Part shown: piece by piece, positions 55,228-64,000 of the stretch | How positions within the stretch are numbered: position 1 is the stretch's first letter | Layout of the letters: each line of letters opens with the position of its first letter | Made by a program: the position numbers and the translations under genes | Source: Heligmosomoides polygyrus polygyrus | Lineage: Eukaryota > Nematoda > Chromadorea > Rhabditida > Heligmosomidae | Direction: 5' to 3' | Length of the DNA stretch: 64,000 bases | NCBI GenBank assembly: GCA_947396885.1 | Contig: OX377201.1 | Coordinates: 69,104,983 to 69,168,982 of the forward strand | Notes under the pieces: model-generated | What the model was told of the DNA's origin: nothing | Databases searched by the model: none | What the model saw: the letters and a program-made list of their open reading frames with translations, nothing else

Positions 55228-56835
55228 TGGTGGATAGGGGAAGGAATCGCGAACCAAATGCGACCATGTACAGCCAAGGGACGCACGTGGGATGAGAGGG
55301 TTAAATTCCTTGATCCTGCTGTGTCAGGTCGGCTCATACCTTGTGTGCGAAGGGAGCCCAGAGCTGAGAACCACCAAGAGGTGTCTGTCTCTGTACTATC
55401 GAACTGGTTGGCCAGCGTTGATGAGCATGAGCGTCACTCACCAGCTAACATCTGCGCTTGTGAAGCTATGAAGAGTAGCGATAAAGGAGTATGTTAAGGA
55501 AAGAAGAGCGCAGGGATTGTCTGAGGCCTATGTCATACCATCGCTCACCCCGAGCGAAGCCTAATGACACGCTCCCATATCGACTCATCGCTTCGCGCGA
55601 TCGATATAGGAGCTTATCATTAGGCTTCGCTCGAGGTGAGCGATGGTATGACATAGGCCTGAGGGGCTGCAAAGTCGAGTATGAGGTCCGCAATGCCAGA
55701 ACTTCGCCAGCTTCAATACCAAGATGACCGCTCTCCGATGTCCTGATGGAACCGTTGCCTCCTTCAGAACGGCAACAGAGAAATCAATGACGGCTTCTGC
55801 TCCTATCTAATCAGCGCGATCGACCACATACACACCATTACGAAGCTCATCGAGTACGGCGAGAGTACAAGCTGCCTTGCGTTCATCGACCTGAAGAAGG
55901 GATTCGACACTGCCGAAACAGAAGCGGTCGTCGGAGCTCTGCTCACTCAGGGCGTTCCTACTCAGTACATTAGAGTCCTTCGAAAGCTTTCATTCACGAC
56001 CAAGATAGTAGTCATCGACGTGAAATAGGAGTTCGGCAAGGGATACCATATCCCCAAAGCACTTCCTCGAAAACGTCATGCGCGAAATAGAATAGGAGAC
56101 ATGAGAGTGAAGGTCGACGGCCGGCAGCTGTACAATCTTCGCTGACGACATCGTGCTCATAACACCGAGCATCAGCCAGGCGGTGCGAATGCTGGCCGAT
56201 TTCCATTGTGTATTCTGATGTCCCATTCTCGCTCAAGGGAACGAATGCCAAATGCTCCAGCTACGTGCATCTATGTAGCTCGCGAAGTCAACGTGTTCCA
56301 TGGCCTACCTCCGAAGGTGGGCTGGAGGAAGCGAGCGGCTTGGGCAGTTTTTAAGAGTGTCGAAGAAGTCGTGATGACATACGCCTCAGAGACCTGGGCT
56401 GTACGAAAGCAGGGTTGAACACGCGATCAGCGTCGTGCAGCGAGGAATCAAGAGTTCGATGCGCGGAGTGACACGATTCAAGAGGAGGCTTCCGGAGTTT
56501 CGAGCTTTATCGACGTTCGAAGATCAGAAACGCTGTCGACTGGGACAAATCGTCGAAAATTAGGTGGGTCGGCCTCCTTATGCGCTTTGCAGAAACCCGT
56601 TGGACAAAAGCCGTCACCTACTGGATTCTGCGGGATGTCAAGAGAACACCAGGATGCCCGCCAACGCTTTGGTCGGATCTCTTCGCGAAAGGCCTTAACG
56701 AACGATATGGCTTTCTTCTTCTCCCTCGAGCGAGGAGCATCCATCGGAGCACTCTGGTACGTGATAGGGACGGATGGAGATGCAGCTGGTGCCCGCTCGA
56801 GAGCAACTAGACAATCAACGGGACGACATGTGACA
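55228..56835 (+). mobile_element. RTE-3 LINE relic inside bestrophin intron 5
   Basis: Antisense to the gene. 5' UTR (55228-55345), then directly the post-endonuclease linker (55370-55500), a MITE (55525-55659), more linker (55670-55790), and RT from IDHIHTITKLIEY (55820) through ALLTQGVPTQYIRVL to degraded palm and C-terminal RTE domain, ending GATCAACGGGACGAC near 56830. The endonuclease and RT fingers are deleted relative to the copy at 58.5-60.8 kb. Confidence 0.75.
55525..55659. mobile_element. GGCC hairpin MITE, 135 bp, TGA target
   Basis: Begins GGCCTATGTCATACCATCGC and ends in its exact complement. TGA lies at 55522-55524 and 55660-55662. The flanking RTE-3 linker is continuous across it when compared with 59150-59190. 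Confidence 0.85.
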
Positions 56836-56880
56836 CATTTTGTTTATTCACAGACAACACCAGTTCGTGGTTGAACCTAC

Positions 56881-57765
56881 CGTAATATTTCGATCTATAA
56901 GCGCGTTGCATTCGAAATCATCGTCGTCTTCACCAAATGGGTTGAGCATAGCTTCCGCAACCTAGAAGCATTGGCTGAACTCAAAAATTTGCTCCCAGAT
57001 TTTGCTCTCAGTTCAACTAACCTTCATCCACCCCATATAGAAAATGAACTGCAGCGTGGACATTATCGGGAAGTAGAGGTCGACCTGAAAGCTCTCGTGC
57101 TCTGCATTCTGACCCATACGCAGATCTCAGTTCTTTACAGTGCACTGAAATCAGGTCTCCCACCTCTGTCTTGTTGTTGGCGGAGTCCGAAACTATATAT
57201 TGTCGCGCCAACAGACATACGATGAAGTAGGTGTGCACCGCCAAACAGACCAGTTGCGGGTACATAATCGGGATCGGCACCCAGTCGTAGTTGCAGATCC
57301 ACGCCAACCCAGTGCGGAATTTCTTGATCTCCTGAAAAGAAATTGGAAATAGTGCAAAGGGCACGTCTACTTCTCCAAGGAGCGAACCTCTTGCACGACG
57401 ACTTGGTAGTAATCGCTTTCGATTAGGCCTTTCTTTCTAGCGTCGTATGACAGGGCAAGCGCCCATTGAAATGGAACCCAGTACTTCGAGTACCGGTACT
57501 GAATTTCGTCGAATCGGTCTTTCTCATGAGGCATCATGAACCCTGAATGGTGAGGAATTCGTCACTTTATGGGGTCGGCGAGGATGCGAAACACTCACCT
57601 GCAGCCACCACTGTGTCCAAGGTGGGAAACCGCCGTCTGGTCCTCATGCTGATGTCACGGAAGACCAACACTTGTGCCAGTTCGCAGTAGCGCACGATGT
57701 TCCTGCGGTACATCCGGGCCAGCTCGCTTCTTCCTCGCACATACTCGGCCGTCATAAGGCCGATG
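56881..57765 (-). CDS. Bestrophin-family chloride channel, conserved core exons
   Basis: Minus strand, five exons with GT-AG borders and matching phases. Exon 1 (57599-57765): [20 protein letters not shown] then [18 protein letters not shown]. Exon 2 (57388-57542): [20 protein letters not shown] then [11 protein letters not shown]. Exon 3 (57164-57331): [20 protein letters not shown] and a membrane helix ending ARQYI. Exon 4 (57022-57084): [20 protein letters not shown]. Exon 5 (56881-56961): [17 protein letters not shown].... Bestrophins are pentameric calcium-activated anion channels. The GEDDDDFE acidic cluster is the calcium clasp and is intact. Exon numbers count only what is visible: the N-terminal exons (including the RWW...PWPD segment) should lie further right but are not found. 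Introns are 56, 56, 79 and 60 bp. Nematodes have many paralogues, so no symbol is given. Confidence 0.93.
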
Positions 57766-58544
57766 CTAAAGCATTTGCAGCTACGCGGAAGGATGAACAA
57801 AGTGTGGACAAGGAGCGGTATTAGACAAAATCGTCTATTCGTCCTATTGTGCGCGCGTGACAAGCCTTTACAGACCACAGGTAGAGGCATCTGAGGGATG
57901 TCGCATTATTTGTGTAATTTCCTTGGTTATCCATCACAACTTACCGTTCTTCATTGAGTTGATAGGTGGCGATGTTCGCTTTTTCCAGGGTGTCAGTGGA
58001 AACCACACGCCTTCGCGGGCTAAGCCAAACACAAACATTCGAGTGCAGACGTCAGGTCTTACGACAGGCGGCCTATGAAGATTCCAGGTCACATCACATG
58101 GTTGATGGCGTTATACGGTTCAATGCACTGATGCAAGGCGGGCATTGCGAAAAACTGAGCTTGTTCCAACGTAAGACCTCCGTACTCTCCGCTGGATGTG
58201 GGCACTTGACGAGCCGCTCGTGCGAGCTGGCATAAGCACTGGAGCAAAGAGTTGGTTTCTGCGCGGTGCAGTAGACGAGGAGTTCTTCAGCAAAATAAGG
58301 GACATTGGTAGAGGAGTGAGGCCGTTCTCTGTGGCTGTTTCAGGACCACCGGCAGTGTTGGTGTAATCGCCTCCGAACGTTTTCGAGACGCAAGTGCAAT
58401 CGTGGAATGTTTCGAATGGCCGCTTGATAAAGAACGTTGTTGACGAAGCCTAGTGAGGGATAATTAGTGCCTCGAATTCGGTGCTACCAAACCGGGCGGC
58501 GTAAGCATAATAAGCAGACATGGCTGCAAGACAACGATGTCAGA
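57766..58544. other. Upstream of visible bestrophin exons; no exon found
   Basis: I searched the minus strand for the missing bestrophin N-terminal exons and saw none. Short frames on both strands lack motifs. This is probably intron or an older transposon scrap. Confidence 0.35.
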
Positions 58545-60845
58545 GACCGGGCCAAGATCGGGCCCGAAGGTCGCCAGAAGAACTTCACATCGGAACCCAC
58601 GGTTTGGAGTGGAACGAGCAAGGTGAAAGGCTGTCTGAGTTTATCATGTCGACCAAGACCATCCATGGAAACTCGCAGTTCCAGAAGCCTCCCTCCCTAC
58701 GATGGACCTGGGAATCCCCCGGTGGCCAGTTCCACAACGAGATCGACCACATCATCTTCAACCGCAAGTATTGCCTGACCGACGTCTCCGTTGCCCCCAA
58801 GTTCTACACGGGATCGGACCACCGCCTCCTTCGCGCGAGGTTCCGCTTTTCGCGTCAAGGAGAGAAGGCCGCGCAGTTCAAGAAGAGGGGTCCTAGGACG
58901 ACCACCAACTGGGACATGTACACCCCTCTTGCCGGCCTTTGGGAAGATACCGTCATGGCGAAGAATACGAGCGCTTCGTGCACCATCACCACCTAAGGAA
59001 GTCGAGCGCAAGACCACCAAGAGACGTCTGTTTTCGGAAACTCTCGAGCCTATACGCCAGCGTGGAGCAGCACGAGCGTCAGGCAACTATCAACTGACGT
59101 CCGAGCTTGCGAAGCTATGCAGAGAGGCGATAAAGGAGGATCTTAAGGAGAGAAGGGCGGAAGTGTTGGCTGAAGCTGCAGAGGCAGGTTTGAGCATACT
59201 GCCCGCCGAGACTTCGCTAACTTCAAGGCCAAGATGACGCTCTCCGACGTCCCGACGGAACCGTCACCTCTTCCAGAAGCACCATGGAGAAGGTCATCCA
59301 CGACTTCTACTCCGATCTCTTCGATAGCCACGTCCACCTGCCCCCATGCCGCAGGATGGATACGTCGTCCCCTCTGTTCTCCCTTCCGAGATCCGACACG
59401 CCATCTCGTCGGTGAAGAAACGTACAGCACCCGGTCCCGACAGGATCAGACCCGAACACCTGAAGAACCTCCCGTCAGCGCTCATTAACACCCTGGCGCG
59501 GCTCTTCACACGTTACCTGTCGGAGTGCAAGGTTCTATCTCAGTGGAAGACCAGCAGGACCGTCTTGCTGTACAAGAAGGTAGACGTGCACGACATTGGC
59601 AACTATCGCCCGATCTGCCTGCTGTTCGTAGCCTACAAGCTGTTCATTCGAGTGATCCTTAATAGGATCAGCAAAACGCTGGACGAAGGACAGCCATGCT
59701 AGCAAGCAGGATTTCGGAGAGGATTCAGCACGATCGACCACATACACACCATTGCGAAGCTCATCGAAGTGTCGCGAGAGTACAAGCTGCTGCCGCGCCT
59801 TACGCTCATCGAACTGAAGAAGGCAATCGACTCCGTCGAGTCTGAAGCGGTCCTCGACGCCCTGCTCACTCAGGTGTTCTTACTCAGTACATCAGAGTCT
59901 TCAAGAGCTTTAGAGTGGATTCACGACCAAGGTTTCACCATTCTATGTACAACAACGTCGTCATCGACGTTAAGAGAGGGGTTCAGCAAGGAGATACCAT
60001 ATCCCCGAAGCTCTTCAGCGCCACCTTCGAAAATGTCATGCGCGAACTAGAATGGGAAGACATGGGAGTGAAGGTCGACGGCCGGCAACTGCACCATCTT
60101 CGCTTCGCTGACGACATCGTGCTCATAACACCGAGCATCAGTCAGGCGGAGCGAATGCTTCTTACGAAGACGATGTTCTTGAGTAAGGAACGGATCAGCT
60201 TCTGATGTCCCATTCTCGACGAACATCTCCAACGTGTATCTGGGTCGCAAAGTCAATATGGCCAAAGACCTAGCGTCAGAGCTGAGCAGGAGGAAACGAG
60301 CGGCTTGGGGAGCTTTGAAGAGCGTCGAAGAAGGTGAACAACGTCCAACTTCGTGCCCATCTGTTCGACTCCACCGTTCTTCCTGCCATAACATACGCCT
60401 CACAGACCTGGGTCATACGAAAGCAGGATGAACATGAGATCAGCGTGGAATCGAGAGGACGATGCTCGGAGTGACACGACTCACGCAAGTGAGAGAAGGC
60501 CTCCGGAGTTCCGAGCTTCGCCGACGTTCGAAGATCAGAGACGCTGTCGCATGGGCCAAGTTGTCGAAAATTAGGTGGTCCGGCCACGTAATGCGCTTCG
60601 CAGACATCCGTTGGACGAGAACCGTCATCGACTGGATTCCCCGGAATGTCAAGAGAACACCAGGACGTTCACCAACGCGTTGGTCGGACTTCTTCGTCAA
60701 AACCCTGAACGACCGCTATGACGCTCTTCGTGTCCCTCGAACGAAAAGAATCCTTTCGAGCACTCTGGCACGCAACAGGGTCGAATGGAGACGCTGCCTG
60801 CGCTCGAGTAAAGTCGATGATCAACGGGACGATAGGTGATACAGG
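58545..60845 (+). mobile_element. RTE-3 LINE relic, 5'-truncated
   Basis: Begins in the endonuclease (AKIGP at about 58553). Endonuclease end: GGQFHNEIDHIIFNRKYCLT (58720-58780) and YTGSDHRLLRARFRFS (58805-58850), with catalytic Asp-His kept. RT fingers: RTAPGPDRIRPEHLKNLP (59420) and IGNYRPICLLFVAYKLF (59596). TAG at 59700. Palm pieces: GVQQGDTISPKLF (59970) and LRFADDIVLITPS (60098). C-terminal domain (60234-60839): RWSGHVMRFADIRWTR. Frameshifts and stops disable it. The 3' end is near 60845. Confidence 0.85.
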
Positions 60846-61360
60846 TGACAGCAGATTGTGGCACTGTCGATGCGCCGTTCTCCTTCTGGTAGAAGACACC
60901 GCTAAAAATAGAGGCCAGTGTGTAGCCCTCCATGATTAAAGAATGCTTTCCATCATATTCCGCAGGAATATGATATAGTATGCTTTGAGGCACCCCAACG
61001 GTCGCGTCGGTGTAGCTACCCATCTCTGTTCTAGTACAGCAAGGGACAGCCCTCTTCCCACTGCTCTTGATCGCCGTTATGGATGCCGAACGGGGGGGGG
61101 GGAGGGTGTAAATTAAACCCGATGTTTTGTAATTCGTAAATCCTACTTACAAAAAAGGCCGTCCTCAATCGTAAATCGTGAACCGTAAATTGCAAAAGAT
61201 GCGTGACATGTAGCAATGCTAAATTTATAGAGCTTTTGCTATCATCAGTAATCAAAGGTGGTTCAAAATGTATTTTTGGCAATGTTATAAACGGTATTCA
61301 ATCTTTTTCTATTTATGTAATTCTACTTTTGGAAAACTGTACATCTGAATCAAGCGTTTG
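60846..61360. other. Spacer between RTE copies
   Basis: AT-rich with a G-run at 61092-61104. No gene recognised. Confidence 0.35.
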
Positions 61361-61363
61361 CTG

Positions 61364-61395
61364 ATTGGCATGGCATCAAATGATGCCATGCCAAT
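61364..61395. repeat. Perfect 15-bp-arm hairpin at an RTE truncation point
   Basis: ATTGGCATGGCATCA (61364-61378) and its exact complement (61381-61395) are separated by 2 bp, immediately before RTE-1 homology starts (GCCACCAGCTGAGGAAGCAC). Confidence 0.75.
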
Positions 61396-62920
61396 GCCAC
61401 CAGCTGAGGAAGCACCTCTCATTCTGGAGTCAGAAGTCGCTGCCATCAGAAGGATGAAGCCAAGCACTGCTCCCGAGCCGGACGGCATTTCTGCTAATCC
61501 CCTTCGTGCGAGTGGCAGTGCCCTCTGCTCACTTCTTCCCAAGCACTTCAACCACTACCAACAACACTTGGTAGGATTCCGGACTCTTGGAAGGAATCGA
61601 TAACAGTTCTATTCTTGAAGAAAGATCAGCAGGAGAATATCAACAACTATCGACCCAACAGTCTTCTCTCGGTTGCGTACAAGATCTTCACCAAGATACA
61701 GCTTAACCATATGGAGCGTTGCTTGGATGAGTGTCAGTCAGTGGAGCAAACAGGGTTTCGCAAGGATTTCTCCTGCATGGACCATATTCAGACTGTCTCA
61801 CAACTCATCGAAAGGAGCCGCGAATACACTTGTCCTTCTCTTCGTGAATTGTCGGAAAACGTTCGGTTCTGTGGAAATCAACGCCATTCTGAACGCGCTT
61901 GAATCGCCCTACATCCGACTTCTCGGCGAATGCTTCTCGAACACATCGACCACCATCCATTGTTCGATCGCAAGCTTAAGATTCCTATCGGGAAAGGAGT
62001 ACGGCAGGGAGACACGATTTCTCCTAAGCTATTCACAGCAGCACTCCAGGATGCCATGAAGGACTTGAACTGGGACGGTAGAGGCTACCTCGTGGACGGT
62101 AAGCGGATCAGCAACCTCCGTTTCACCGACGATATTGTTCTCATCTCTACCAGCCCGGCAGAAGTCGAGGAGATGCTGAACGAGCTCAATGTGGCAGAAA
62201 TGAAGATCGGATTGGACATGAATATGTTCAAAACGCAGTTTATGGTCAACCAGTGGAGTGACACGGGACTCGTAAGGTTAAATGGAGTCGCTCTACAACA
62301 GGTCGACTCATACGTCTATCTAGGAAGAGAGCTGAACATGGATAACGACCTCGCTCCTGAAATCGCCCGCAGGAGACGCGCAGCATGTGCAGACTTTAGT
62401 TCGATTCGCGAATTCGCCGATCAGGTCAAGGATGCCAACCTCAGGGCCTTGATATTCAACGCCTGTGTATTGCCTGCGATGTGTTACGCGACGGAAACCT
62501 GACCGGAAAACAAGACAATCGCCAGAGCAATGCAAGCCATGCATCACTGGAGAGATATCTTCTGAGGAGAAGCCTTTGTTAGCAATGGCAAGAAGGCCTA
62601 CGAAGCTCGGAGCTAAGGGAGAAGTCACAATTAGCTGATCCGCTGCAGTACATGAAGAAGTCCAAATATCGCTGGGCCGGACACCTGCTTCGACGAAAGT
62701 ACGATAGATGGAGTCTCCGTGTCACAGAATGGCTCCTAAGAGACCATAAGAGACCACTGGGACGATAGCCACGCGATGGACAGACTCATTCTCAAGACCT
62801 TTCAGAGAACGAAGTCTGCCTCACTGGTTGCAAGCTGCCAGAGAGCGGTGTGGAAGAGTTGTTTTCACCGCTGTGAAAACCTCCAGCCGACAAAAGGACC
62901 TTCAAAGTATCAAAGTAAGT
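61395..62920 (+). mobile_element. RTE-1 LINE relic, copy 2, 5'-truncated
   Basis: RT fingers: PDGISANPLRASGSALCSLL (61480) and NINNYRPNSLLSVAYKIF (61635). Palm: IGKGVRQGDTISPKLFTAAL (61990) and SNLRFTDDIVLISTS (62110), where FADD has become FTDD. C-terminal domain: NMFKTQFMVNQWSDTGLVRL (62220) to ATET, then TGA at 62500-62502 replacing an expected Trp codon, continuing as KYRWAGHLLRRK (62662). The 3' end is near 62920 with an AAGTAAGTAAG tail. Same family as the copy at 3.4-6.1 kb. Confidence 0.85.
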
Positions 62921-62969
62921 AAGCACATCTGAATGACCACCATCAAAACAAAGCATTATAATTCAGATA

Positions 62970-63090
62970 GAAAACGTGCAAAGATGTTTTACAAAAAGAT
63001 GTTCATTAGGAACCGTTTATCCGACGTTTCTTACCCTGAAAGATTGGCCCAACTCGACTTCCTCATTATCACTGCCATCTATTCATAATC
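62970..63090 (+). mobile_element. CR1-like RT C-terminal scrap
   Basis: Plus-strand codons read KMFYKKMFIRNRLSDVSYPE then RLAQLDFL. This resembles the CR1 post-palm segment with YPERLxxLxL. It is short and followed by stops. Confidence 0.4.
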
Positions 63091-63099
63091 AAAACCGCG

Positions 63100-64000
63100 T
63101 TTTTAAAATTGCTAAAGAGCATCATGGTCCATGTGTCATTTGCACATTCTGAAGCAGATAAGCATGCGACTGAAGAATATCGCCGGAGCTGTGAACGGTA
63201 TACGCGCCGGTCCTGAAGAACGACTCGAGTCTGTGCAGGTGGCAATTCAAACAGCTGCCAGAATGGCTACAAGGCGCCACATCACCACAGGGGATCCCAC
63301 TCTGATCAGCGAGTTACACCACGCCGAGATAAAGTATCCTTTGTGTTCCTTTCATTTCCGACGTCAATTTCACTCAACAGAGAAGCATAACATCGACCCA
63401 GTTGGAGAATGATGTCAAAGTACGATTTTTTAAACAAACCGAACAAGGACATCGAACGAGAACTGCTTCGAAATGGGCTTTACGATAGGAAGTGCGTAAC
63501 GGAGAACTGTCTTCTCTGTCCTTACTGGAAAGCAGGAGACTGTCTATGAGCTTCAACGTCGGACATGCATTCAGACATACATAAAATACCGCTCCTAATT
63601 CGTGAACAATCGACGCTTTGCAACAGATTTTCTCATCGCAAACCGTGCAATAACTTCGCTCAAATTCAATTGTATGAAAATTAAAGTGCACCATTAGATT
63701 CATCTCCCTCCTACCAATCAAAGTACCTGAACTGTGGAATTGGATCCTCTTGACCTAGTTGTGGAGCTAGTGCCCTCAAGCGTCCGCTAAATGATTTATG
63801 ACCCCTCAGCGAGCGACACTGGTCCATCTTTATAAAGCTAAAAAGTCCAATCCATAAAATTTTGTTATCAGATCTGTATTTTGTAAAACGTGGTTAGCAG
63901 CTAGCATCACCAAGGAACTAACTTATTCATCATAAGAGGTAAAAATCCACTTTCTTTCATAGGCTTGCACAAGTTCAGCAGTTGTCAGCACTTTCAAGTT
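63100..64000. other. Right edge; no gene recognised
   Basis: A 93-codon plus frame (63131-63412) and a 115-codon minus frame (63374-63721) show no domain that I can name. The missing bestrophin N-terminal exons are not evident here. Confidence 0.35.

Overview
The window looks like repeat-rich nuclear DNA of a clade V parasitic nematode, most likely a hookworm or other strongylid. Three things suggest this: a nematode-type bestrophin gene with introns of about 50-80 bp, abundant RTE- and CR1-type LINE relics, and a mariner relic. The species is an inference. No bacterial-style operon, rRNA gene or CRISPR array is visible. There is one assembly gap of 200 N (21637-21836).

The only host gene I recognise is a bestrophin-family chloride channel on the minus strand. 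Five phase-consistent exons at 56881-57765 cover the conserved core, including the acidic calcium-clasp motif. Four or five more at 53937-54819 encode the C-terminal part. The intron between the two groups (54820-56880) carries an RTE relic, itself hit by a hairpin MITE. N-terminal exons are not found. A possible last exon at 40154-40351 is phase-compatible, which would put a giant palindrome inside another intron.

Nearly everything else is mobile DNA. At 0.4-8.3 kb lie an RTE-1 LINE and a CR1 LINE, both broken by a tRNA-derived SINE. At 8.3-11.7 kb are MITEs, an RTE-3 remnant and tRNA-like repeats. At 11.7-15.5 kb a CR1 relic is split by a complete-ended mariner and a 156-bp MITE. At 16-18.3 kb are tRNA-derived repeats. 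Helitron-like elements occupy 19.3-20.8 kb and 31.2-33.9 kb, the latter as two head-to-tail copies. At 21-23.4 kb are inverted-repeat elements, including an 870-bp foldback. At 25.5-27.5 kb MITEs are nested in each other. A BEL/Pao LTR retrotransposon relic lies at 33.9-36.4 kb with a tRNA-Gly primer-binding site. A 9.7-kb palindrome with TA-flanked ends spans 40.5-50.2 kb and carries RTE-2 copies; its arms contain a nearly identical 2.6-kb tract bounded by diverged sequence. At 55-63 kb are further RTE-3, RTE-1 and CR1 pieces.

The best leads are the palindrome with its apparent gene-conversion tract, the tandem Helitrons with a 42-bp minisatellite, several MITE families with readable target-site duplications, and perfect small hairpins at deletion or truncation junctions in RTE copies. 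I found no evidence for a new enzymatic or defence system.
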